Source: Desulfobacteraceae bacterium UBA5616 (GTDB taxonomy: Bacteria; Desulfobacterota; Desulfobacteria; Desulfobacterales; UBA5616). Taken from it: a stretch of 7,194 nucleotides of DNA. The stretch spans positions 1 to 7,194 of the forward strand of contig DIKO01000120.1 of NCBI GenBank assembly GCA_002423615.1, in the 5' to 3' direction. A program made the translations under genes and the position numbers. Under the pieces are notes generated by a model. That model was not told the origin of the DNA. It did no database searches and saw only the letters and a list, made by a program, of their open reading frames with translations. Shown here piece by piece: positions 1 through 5,440 of this stretch (position 1 is the stretch's first letter; each line of letters opens with the position of its first letter).

Positions 1-204
1 TCAATTTTAGGTTAGCACAACCACCTGATTTACATAAGTGAAAACGAGAATCATTTTTTGGAACTTCTAAAGAAATTACCTGAGCTTGAAACCAAAGAAA
101 AATATTATGAAAGAAAAAAAATCGCAAAAAAAAATGATTGGAGAATAAGAACTGAAGAAGAATTGAATTTTTTTCATACACTTTTAAACAATTCAAGGAA
201 ATAA
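1..204 (+). pseudogene. C-terminal fragment of a glycosyltransferase, apparently frameshifted
   Basis: Frame 1 is open from position 16 to a TAA at 202-204. It encodes a 62-residue tail resembling the C-terminus of GT-B (family 1/4) glycosyltransferases: an acidic stretch, then LIYISENENHFLELL, then an Arg/Lys-rich helix and a KKNDWRIRTEEE segment like the usual 'N-x-W-x-x-R' ending. A TAG at 13-15 interrupts this frame. Frame 3 is open over 3-38 and reads NFRLAQPPDL, which would join naturally to IYIS in frame 1 near position 28. I infer one lost or gained base, either a real mutation or an assembly error in AT-rich sequence. There is no ATG start, and the upstream part lies outside the window. 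The fragment ends exactly where the flippase gene begins, so it was probably the preceding gene of the same operon. The family call rests on the tail only. Confidence 0.45.
195..200 (+). promoter_or_regulatory. Ribosome binding site for the flippase TTG start
   Basis: AAGGAA lies 4 nt before the TTG at 205. It sits inside the last codons of the upstream fragment, which suggests translational coupling. It supports the TTG because no ATG or GTG lies nearby in that frame ahead of the first membrane helix. Confidence 0.5.
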
Positions 205-1509
205 TTGTTCAAGCAAATTTCACATGTATTCTTTCTTAGAGTAATTCTAGGTCTTGTCATTTTCATTACAGATATTTTTTTTGCACGCTATTTAGGCCCA
301 ACTTTTAAAGGTTACTACTATATCTTAATCATAACTCCCATCACCCTGAGTTTCGCAGCAGGTTTGGGACTGGACTATGCGCTAAACTATTTTGGACATC
401 GACATTCCGAAAAATTATTTTCGCTTTTTCTCTCTTCGATTCTTATTACCCTGTTTTCCTGCTTTATTTTCATGATTTTTATCGGTTTAAATTTATTTGA
501 AAGTTCTGATTTTCTTTACAAGGCCTTTCCCATTGAATATTCAAATTCAGTTCTGATATCCCTTTTCTTGATCCCAGCTCAAGCCATACTCAGTCTTATA
601 GTGATGTTGGCTATGACTATGGGACGTCCCGATCTTTCCGTTTATTTCAGAATTATTCGAAGATCCGGGCTCCTTCTACTTGTTGTCTTGCTTTACCTTT
701 TTTATAAAGCGGACGCTCCTTCCAAAATCAATTTGCTATTATTCGCTCAACTTGTCTCGTTTTTATTATGTTTTGGTTATTTCCACTTCAAAATAAGAAT
801 CCGATTTTCAGAAAAATTTTACCCTTTTAAACCTTTATTTATCGAAGGCTTTAGAGCTTATCCTGGAAGGCTTGCAGAAAGGCTTCAGATCAGGATTGGA
901 AGCATCATAGTCGGAATGTTAAGCGGAGGAACTGCGGTAGGTCTCTTTTCTGTAGCATTGGGAATATCTGAAATTTTTTTTTACGTCTCCGGCAGCGCAG
1001 CATCTGTTCTATTTTCAAAAAAAATATCTGACACTGTATCAGATAAACATCTCATGTCGGTCCGCCTCATGCTTCCTTTAAGCATATTTTGTGCGATTGG
1101 CATCGGTATTGTCAGCCATTTATTAATACCTTTTGTCTACAGCTCGGCATTCGAGAAATGCAGATTTCTTGTCTGGCTAATTCTTCCAGGATGCATTTCT
1201 GAGGCACTAATCCAGACGATTTCGCCTTTTCTTGTCCAAAAAGGTCAATCAAGAATTGTGAGCATCGGATTAATTTGTGGGCTAGTGATGATGATTTTTA
1301 CCAATATCCTGTTTGTCCCTAAATTTCATGAAACAGGCGCTTCATTAGCGTATTCTATTTCCTTCATTTTTGCTTTTTTTTTGATCCTTGCCTTGTCCAT
1401 CAAAAAAAACCCGGATATTAAGGTAGCCGATTTCATTTTTGTCAACGCTAATGACATGGAAATCGTCCGCATGGCTGCACGAAGATTAACAAAATTCAAA
1501 TTTTTTTAA
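205..1509 (+). CDS. Wzx-like polysaccharide flippase (MOP superfamily)
   Basis: Predicted 434-residue polytopic inner-membrane protein that would move lipid-linked polysaccharide units across the cytoplasmic membrane. The N-terminal part carries RYLGPTFKG (28-36), followed by a first long hydrophobic helix pair and GLGLDYALNYF (53-63), the pattern typical of MOP/MATE-type O-antigen or capsule exporters. Hydrophobic segments recur at about 8-27, 38-58, 72-96, 115-138, 154-168, 175-195, 230-265, 287-312, 320-345, 350-371 and 380-399, consistent with 12 or so helices. Length fits the family (400-500 residues). The start is TTG directly after the TAA of the preceding fragment; the first in-frame ATG lies deep inside the protein. 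The sulfotransferase follows after 46 nt. Base composition is very AT-rich compared with the genes after 3800. The specific sugar substrate cannot be read from sequence. Confidence 0.82.
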   Translation: MFKQISHVFFLRVILGLVIFITDIFFARYLGPTFKGYYYILIITPITLSFAAGLGLDYALNYFGHRHSEKLFSLFLSSILITLFSCFIFMIFIGLNLFESSDFLYKAFPIEYSNSVLISLFLIPAQAILSLIVMLAMTMGRPDLSVYFRIIRRSGLLLLVVLLYLFYKADAPSKINLLLFAQLVSFLLCFGYFHFKIRIRFSEKFYPFKPLFIEGFRAYPGRLAERLQIRIGSIIVGMLSGGTAVGLFSVALGISEIFFYVSGSAASVLFSKKISDTVSDKHLMSVRLMLPLSIFCAIGIGIVSHLLIPFVYSSAFEKCRFLVWLILPGCISEALIQTISPFLVQKGQSRIVSIGLICGLVMMIFTNILFVPKFHETGASLAYSISFIFAFFLILALSIKKNPDIKVADFIFVNANDMEIVRMAARRLTKFKFF

Positions 1510-1539
1510 TTTTATACAATAATCCAGTTCTTTACCACC

Positions 1540-1545
1540 AAAGGG
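1540..1545 (+). promoter_or_regulatory. Ribosome binding site for the sulfotransferase TTG start
   Basis: AAAGGG lies 10 nt before the TTG at 1556. No ATG is available ahead of the conserved 5'-phosphosulfate-binding loop, so this site supports the TTG start. Confidence 0.5.
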
Positions 1546-1555
1546 TATTATTAGA

Positions 1556-2443
1556 TTGAAAAGAAAACAACTAAAACGGGTACTGCCCACATTTATTATT
1601 CCCGGGGCAAATAAAAGTGGTACAAGCTACGCTGCGCAGATCCTGGGATATCATCCTGATATTTTTATGTCTTATTCAAAAGAGCCCTCATTTTTCAGTA
1701 CTCATAAAAAATTCGGGCAATATAACCGGGGAATTGATTTTTATTACAAAAATTTTGTCGATTACAAAGGTGAAAAACACATTGGGGAGGCATCTACGGT
1801 TTACATGTATGATCCCCGTTCCCCTGAGTTGATACATCGTCATCTTGGAAATATTCATTTAATATTTGTTCTCCGCGATCCCATTGACCGCGTATATTCA
1901 AATTACTGGCAATCCATCAAAGGGGGTTTAGATCTGCCAGATTTTAAAACTTTTATCCGATCCGATCATTCCCACTCAAAAGAACTGATTGATGTGAGTC
2001 GCTATGATATCCACTTATCACGTTATTTTGAATATTTTCCCCATAACAGGGTTCTAATACGATTATTTGACCAGTTAAAAGGGGAACCGGTTCTTTTCTT
2101 TAATGCCGTAACCGAATTTTTAAATCTCAAGCCCATGCCTGAAAGCATTGATTATGGAAAAAAGGTAAATCCATCATCTATACCTCGGTCAAAAATTATG
2201 GCAAAGGCATTAAAATATCGCCCTTTTATACAAACCATCAAAGAAATTATTCCAGCTCAATGGGGCCCAATTTTTCGAAACTATCTTGTTAAATCGCGCA
2301 AACTCGTTCAGGTACCGTTTACATACCCAGAAATCGACCCAGAAAGCAAAAAATTCCTTATTGATGAATTATATGACACCATTGAAAATCTTGAAGGTAT
2401 GTTGGATATTGACCTAACCATTTGGAAGTCAAAATATATTTAA
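1556..2443 (+). CDS. PAPS-dependent sulfotransferase (heparan N-sulfotransferase-like fold)
   Basis: Predicted 295-residue cytoplasmic enzyme transferring sulfate from PAPS to an acceptor, probably a sugar given the neighbours. The 5'-phosphosulfate-binding loop is PGANKSGTSYAAQIL (16-30), with K20 as the expected donor-binding lysine. KEPSFF (42-47) resembles the segment holding the candidate catalytic Glu in heparan sulfate N-sulfotransferase-like enzymes. The 3'-phosphate-binding motif is VLRDPIDRVYSNYW (105-118), with R107 and S115 in the expected positions. The C-terminal helix ending in LTIWKSK (287-293) is also typical of bacterial members. Length is normal and nothing appears missing. 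There is no signal peptide or membrane segment. It lies between the flippase and a glycosyltransferase, with cysC (PAPS synthesis) downstream, which supports polysaccharide sulfation. A Nod-factor-type or other acceptor cannot be excluded. Confidence 0.85.
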   Translation: MKRKQLKRVLPTFIIPGANKSGTSYAAQILGYHPDIFMSYSKEPSFFSTHKKFGQYNRGIDFYYKNFVDYKGEKHIGEASTVYMYDPRSPELIHRHLGNIHLIFVLRDPIDRVYSNYWQSIKGGLDLPDFKTFIRSDHSHSKELIDVSRYDIHLSRYFEYFPHNRVLIRLFDQLKGEPVLFFNAVTEFLNLKPMPESIDYGKKVNPSSIPRSKIMAKALKYRPFIQTIKEIIPAQWGPIFRNYLVKSRKLVQVPFTYPEIDPESKKFLIDELYDTIENLEGMLDIDLTIWKSKYI

Positions 2444-2455
2444 GTATTTATTCTC

Positions 2456-2462
2456 AAGAGGG
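2456..2462 (+). promoter_or_regulatory. Ribosome binding site deciding the glycosyltransferase start at 2470
   Basis: AAGAGGG lies 7 nt before a TTG at 2470 and 4 nt before a GTG at 2467. The farther-upstream in-frame TTG at 2422 overlaps the sulfotransferase gene and has no such site, so 2470 is the better start. Confidence 0.6.
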
Positions 2463-2469
2463 AAAAGTG

Positions 2470-3651
2470 TTGAATTTTTTATTATTTAGCTCACTGTTTT
2501 TTTTATTTTATATTTATGGCGGATACCTTTTGCTGTTAAGATTCGTCTATTCTTTAACATACGTGATGAAAAAAAAAATAATTTTTAAAAATAATATTCC
2601 CATTGATAGACAGGATTTTCCAAGTGTGACAGTTTTCTTTTCTGCGTATAATGAGGAGGAAAAGGTCGAATCCCGGTTATTAAACTTGACACAAAACGGA
2701 TATCCCGTAGATTTACTTGAAATTATTGTTGTTTCAGATGGTTCAAAAGACAGGACGGCTCAACTTGCGAAAGCTTTTGCGGATAAAAATCCTGAATGGA
2801 GAATCCGGGTAATTGAAATAGAAACAAATAGAGGCCGAGCGTATGCCCAAAACATGGTTGCAAAGGAATCACAATCGGAGATTCTGGTGACCACCGATGC
2901 CGAAACAAAATTCAAATCTGGTATGCTTCATGAACTTGTTAAACCCTTTGCCAATCCCAAAGTGGGTGTTGTTGGCGCTGTCGTGCTTTACCTAAATGAA
3001 AACGACTCTCCTATCGGAAATTCCTACAATACCTACAGATCACTCGAACGTAAACTTCGAAACCTGGAATCCAAACTGGGTATTCTTCCAAAAACCGATG
3101 GGCCTTGTACTGCTTATCGTAAATATATTTGGGAACCTATTGAAGATTTTGAGGACGTGGACCAGGTCATTTCATTGGTTGCAAGGAAAAAGGGGTATTT
3201 AACGATTCACGCCGATACGGCAGAATGTCTCGACCGTTCCAATACAAATATCCAACAAGAATTACTACAGCGATCCCGAATGACACGAAAAGCTCTATTT
3301 TCAACATTCGCGAGGTGGCGATGGCATGATGTATTAAATCATCCTTATTTCAGCTTCGCCCTTTTTTCCCATAAAATTATTCGTTTCTTCTCCCCCTTAT
3401 TTTTTCTCACTTTTATAATTTCCATTTTTTTCCTGAGCATAAAACTTGATTTCAGAATATTAATCTCAGTAATAGCTTTTACATTTTTCCTGATATTAGT
3501 ATTCAAATGGAAACTTTCCAACCTTTTTGATTTTATTTTTAAAAGGGCGTTATCCTTGTTAATCGCACAGGTAGGTTTCGCAATGGGCATTTATCAATGG
3601 ATTACTGGAAACAAAACCGGCCAATATACGCCTACCAGAAAGGCACTTTGA
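2470..3651 (+). CDS. Membrane-bound family 2 glycosyltransferase
   Basis: Predicted 393-residue processive-type GT2 enzyme anchored in the inner membrane. From the TTG at 2470 there is an N-terminal membrane helix (2-26), then a cytoplasmic GT-A domain. Visible motifs are SAYNEEE (58-64), SDGSKD (89-94, nucleotide binding), TTDAET (141-146, a DxD-like metal site at D143-E145), DGPCTAYRK (210-218), EDVDQ (228-232, acceptor or base region) and QRSRM (267-271), close to the Q/R-x-x-R-W/M motif of processive synthases. The C-terminal part has hydrophobic helices at about 303-325, 329-345 and 358-378, and ends in QYTPTRKA, an ending common in this group. The gene begins 26 nt after the sulfotransferase stop, so the two are likely cotranscribed. 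It probably builds the polysaccharide that is sulfated. The donor sugar is unknown. Confidence 0.85.
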   Translation: MNFLLFSSLFFLFYIYGGYLLLLRFVYSLTYVMKKKIIFKNNIPIDRQDFPSVTVFFSAYNEEEKVESRLLNLTQNGYPVDLLEIIVVSDGSKDRTAQLAKAFADKNPEWRIRVIEIETNRGRAYAQNMVAKESQSEILVTTDAETKFKSGMLHELVKPFANPKVGVVGAVVLYLNENDSPIGNSYNTYRSLERKLRNLESKLGILPKTDGPCTAYRKYIWEPIEDFEDVDQVISLVARKKGYLTIHADTAECLDRSNTNIQQELLQRSRMTRKALFSTFARWRWHDVLNHPYFSFALFSHKIIRFFSPLFFLTFIISIFFLSIKLDFRILISVIAFTFFLILVFKWKLSNLFDFIFKRALSLLIAQVGFAMGIYQWITGNKTGQYTPTRKAL

Positions 3652-3762
3652 AATCCCGGCCAATGGTTGAATTCCTGAATTTAAATTTTGGTTTCAATTT
3701 TTTATTTATTAACTTCTAATCCCCATCACTTTTTAGATTGGAAAACAATTAGGTTTAGGTTG
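3652..3762. other. Intergenic gap at the composition boundary
   Basis: This 111-nt AT-rich spacer precedes cysC. I see no convincing stem-loop followed by a T-run and no clear -35/-10 pair, only AT-rich tracts near 3679-3715 that could hold a promoter. Two AGG triplets (3751-3753 and 3757-3759) lie 9 and 3 nt ahead of the cysC ATG and can serve as its ribosome binding site. Confidence 0.4.
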
Positions 3763-4380
3763 ATGAAAGAAATTAAAAAAAACAACATTACCTGGTTCAG
3801 CGGCCATGTTTCCCGTGAAGACCGGGAAAAAAGCCACGGTCACAAGGGCGCGGTGGTTTGGTTTACGGGCCTGTCCGCCTCGGGCAAATCCACGGTGGCA
3901 CATAACCTTGAAAAGCTTTTATATAATAACGGCTGCTCCACCTACACATTTGACGGTGACAACGTCCGCCATGGGTTGTGCTGCGATCTGGGATTCGCCG
4001 CCCAGGACCGGGTGGAAAACATCCGGCGCATCGGCGAAATGGTGAAATTGTTCGTGGACGCGGGGATCATCGCCATCACGGCTTTTATTTCCCCTTTTCA
4101 AAGGGACCGGGAAAGAATCCGTTCCCTGCTGGAGGACGGACGGTTCCTCGAGATCTATGTAGACTGTCCCATTGAGGAATGCGAAAAAAGGGATAAAAAG
4201 GGCATCTACGCCAGGGCCAGGGCTGGAGAAATCCAAAATTTCACCGGTATCTCCTCACCTTATGAGAAACCGGAAAACCCCGATCTCGTGATCCGGTCGG
4301 ACCAGGAGGATTCGATGGCGGCGGCGAAACGCGTTTTTGAACTGCTGAGGGTGAAGGGGATAGTAGGCGATAGACGATAG
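3763..4380 (+). CDS. cysC: Adenylylsulfate (APS) kinase
   Basis: Phosphorylates APS with ATP to form PAPS, the sulfate donor for sulfotransferases. From the ATG at 3763 the protein has 205 residues, near the usual size of about 200. The P-loop is GLSASGKST (36-44). DGDNVRHGL (64-72), DRVENIRRIGE (82-92), FISPF (108-112, with S110 at the position of the conserved serine) and the lid region ARAGEIQNFTGISSPYE are all intact. I prefer ATG 3763 over an in-frame upstream start because the family signature begins right after it and an AGG-rich site precedes it. No CysN/CysD or sulfurylase domain is present in the window, so APS must come from elsewhere. The last residues (GIVGDRR) and the TAG stop are encoded by a heptanucleotide array, suggesting the original C-terminus was replaced or extended. 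GC content rises sharply within the first codons. Confidence 0.93.
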   Translation: MKEIKKNNITWFSGHVSREDREKSHGHKGAVVWFTGLSASGKSTVAHNLEKLLYNNGCSTYTFDGDNVRHGLCCDLGFAAQDRVENIRRIGEMVKLFVDAGIIAITAFISPFQRDRERIRSLLEDGRFLEIYVDCPIEECEKRDKKGIYARARAGEIQNFTGISSPYEKPENPDLVIRSDQEDSMAAAKRVFELLRVKGIVGDRR

Positions 4381-4416
4381 GCGATAGGCTATGGGCTATA
4401 GGAGATAGGCTATGGG
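4361..4416 (+). repeat. Heptanucleotide array 1 (CNATAGG orientation)
   Basis: Seven clear 7-bp units run in phase from 4368 to 4416: CGATAGA, CGATAGG, CGATAGG, CTATGGG, CTATAGG, AGATAGG, CTATGGG. One or more decayed units precede them from about 4361. The array overlaps the 3' end of cysC (stop TAG at 4378-4380) and finishes 3 nt before the hepT stop codon, so it fills the whole space between the two convergent genes. It is the reverse complement of arrays 2 and 3. Confidence 0.9.
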
Positions 4417-4419
4417 TTG

Positions 4420-4836
4420 TCAGGTAAATCTCGCCAATATGGTTTTTTTAAAATCCAAAAAATCCTTCAATTCCCCTTGAAGGATCTCATGCACATGGGC
4501 GTCGTCGATCTCTCCATATAAATGTACCAGCCTGTTACGGAATTTTGCCATTTGACGAAGTTTTGTAGCAAATCCCGAATCAATGACCTTTTCTTCTTCC
4601 AGCACTGAAAAGGTATCCGCATAATCCCTGGGGGCACGGTAACGCTCGGCCGAAATAATATGATTGGCCACATCCAGGCAACACTCGATGCTGATCTGGA
4701 GGTAATATTTTGCACTTCCAATCAAAATTTTATCGTTCAGAAAAACATCGAGAGGAGCTCCCCGAATTTTTCCGAGAACAGCCAGGCTTTCGTCTAATTG
4801 CCCCAGCTTGTATGTTATTTTTTCAACAGAGACCAT
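4420..4836 (-). CDS. hepT: HepT-like HEPN ribonuclease toxin (DUF86)
   Basis: A 138-residue all-helical HEPN-domain protein of the HepT/DUF86 family, the toxin of HEPN/MNT toxin-antitoxin systems. The signature RX4-6HXY is present as R100-NRLV-H105-L-Y107, with Arg and His the RNase catalytic residues. In the characterised MntA/HepT system the tyrosine of this motif is AMPylated by the antitoxin, and Y107 is the equivalent here. Helical segments such as the one around YYLQISIECCLDVANHII (44-61) fit the HEPN core. It begins 5 nt after the mntA stop, so it is translated in the same transcript and probably coupled; a GGAGAGGG stretch lies 16 nt before the ATG, rather far for a ribosome site. Its stop codon lies 3 nt from array 1. 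RNA target and toxicity are inferred from the family. Confidence 0.88.
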   Translation of the reverse strand: MVSVEKITYKLGQLDESLAVLGKIRGAPLDVFLNDKILIGSAKYYLQISIECCLDVANHIISAERYRAPRDYADTFSVLEEEKVIDSGFATKLRQMAKFRNRLVHLYGEIDDAHVHEILQGELKDFLDFKKTILARFT

Positions 4837-4841
4837 GATTG

Positions 4842-5264
4842 TCAGGATCGAGCCCTCTCCATCTCCCTATAGGTGAGCTGATATGCAGCAATTACCGGTA
4901 AAAAATCAAAGTAGGCATTTCGAACCCAGGTTTCGAATTCAACTCTCCTTTCCTCCTGCCGCGAATAGATGAGAATGCCTTCGGTCACGATTTTTCCTTT
5001 CACGGTCAAGGGGAGATCATTGATAATACGGACATCCGATTCCAAAACATGGCCCAGTTCTTTATCAATTTCCAGCGCGATAGAAAGTTCGAGCTTCAGT
5101 CCAGTGTCCGGTGGAATTTCTTCAACAAAAATCCCTATATCCAGGTCGCTGAAGGGGTGGCCCAAACCCACGGCCCGGCTTCCATAAAAATAAGCAAAGA
5201 GAACCGGAGTACCTGAGAATATCCCCGTAGCCATTTTTTTCAATTTCGCTTCGAAATCGTTCAT
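4842..5264 (-). CDS. mntA: MntA-like nucleotidyltransferase antitoxin
   Basis: A 140-residue minimal nucleotidyltransferase of the polymerase-beta superfamily, the partner of HepT. The signature GSX10DXD is intact: G28-S29, D40 and D42 in GSRAVGLGHPFSDLD. A third acidic residue is plausible at D77 in ESDVRII. In studied pairs this enzyme adds AMP groups to the toxin's active-site tyrosine, silencing it. The intact metal site suggests the same here. I chose ATG at 5264 because the protein then has normal family length and begins just ahead of the domain. A longer in-frame ATG at 5333 would add 23 residues with no family resemblance and would translate through an inverted repeat. No strong ribosome site is visible. 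Gene order is antitoxin then toxin, separated by 5 nt. Confidence 0.87.
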   Translation of the reverse strand: MNDFEAKLKKMATGIFSGTPVLFAYFYGSRAVGLGHPFSDLDIGIFVEEIPPDTGLKLELSIALEIDKELGHVLESDVRIINDLPLTVKGKIVTEGILIYSRQEERRVEFETWVRNAYFDFLPVIAAYQLTYREMERARS

Positions 5265-5292
5265 AAATTTACATCTACTACAATTTCTTTTC

Positions 5293-5316
5293 AGTTTCAA
5301 CCACCCCCATGAAACT
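5293..5316. promoter_or_regulatory. Perfect inverted repeat upstream of mntA, candidate operator
   Basis: AGTTTCA at 5293-5299 and TGAAACT at 5310-5316 are perfect inverted copies separated by 10 nt. The pair lies 29-52 nt upstream of the mntA ATG on its promoter side, where an autoregulatory operator of a toxin-antitoxin operon would be expected. Half-site centres are 17 bp apart. A hairpin in a leader RNA is an alternative reading. Confidence 0.45.
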
Positions 5317-5355
5317 TTACAGGCTGAGCGCATTCAGGATTTAAAGTTCATGAGT

Positions 5356-5371
5356 GGAATTTTTAAATTCC
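5356..5371. repeat. Short AT-rich palindrome between mntA and rnhA
   Basis: GGAATTT-TT-AAATTCC forms a 7-bp inverted repeat with a 2-nt centre in the divergent intergenic region. A related GAATTTTAAAA string follows at 5375-5385. It could be part of a promoter or a second operator; there is no T-run making it a clear terminator. Confidence 0.35.
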
Positions 5372-5393
5372 GATGAATTTTAAAAGGGAAATC

Positions 5394-5435
5394 CCTATCG
5401 CCTATTACCTATAGCCTATTACCTATAGCCTGATT
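5394..5435 (+). repeat. Heptanucleotide array 2 (CCTATNR orientation)
   Basis: Five in-phase 7-bp units run from 5394 to 5428: CCTATCG, CCTATTA, CCTATAG, CCTATTA, CCTATAG. A decayed sixth unit follows to 5435. It lies directly in front of the rnhA start and is inverted relative to array 1, so the two arrays bracket the hepT/mntA pair. Confidence 0.9.
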
Positions 5436-5440
5436 CTTCT

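Noticed and set aside
2422..2469. Upstream TTG start for the glycosyltransferase, overlapping the sulfotransferase end
   Set aside because: The start at 2470 has AAGAGGG at good spacing and begins directly with the membrane helix; the 16 extra residues show no family pattern.
3648..3715. Terminator after the glycosyltransferase (TTGAAA ... TTTCAA followed by a T-run)
   Set aside because: The stem is only about 6 bp with a very long loop, so a functional hairpin is unlikely.
3688..3762. N-terminal extension of cysC
   Set aside because: The 25 extra residues come from AT-rich spacer and have no resemblance to CysC; ATG 3763 gives the normal length.
3919..4236. Open frame on the - strand inside cysC
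   Set aside because: It lies wholly opposite a strongly conserved kinase domain and resembles no protein family.
4865..4871. Single CCTATAG inside the 3' end of mntA
   Set aside because: It is one isolated 7-mer within coding sequence and expected by chance; no neighbouring unit is in phase.
5265..5333. N-terminal extension of mntA from an ATG at 5333
   Set aside because: It would run through the inverted repeat and add residues unlike the family; ATG 5264 gives the standard length.
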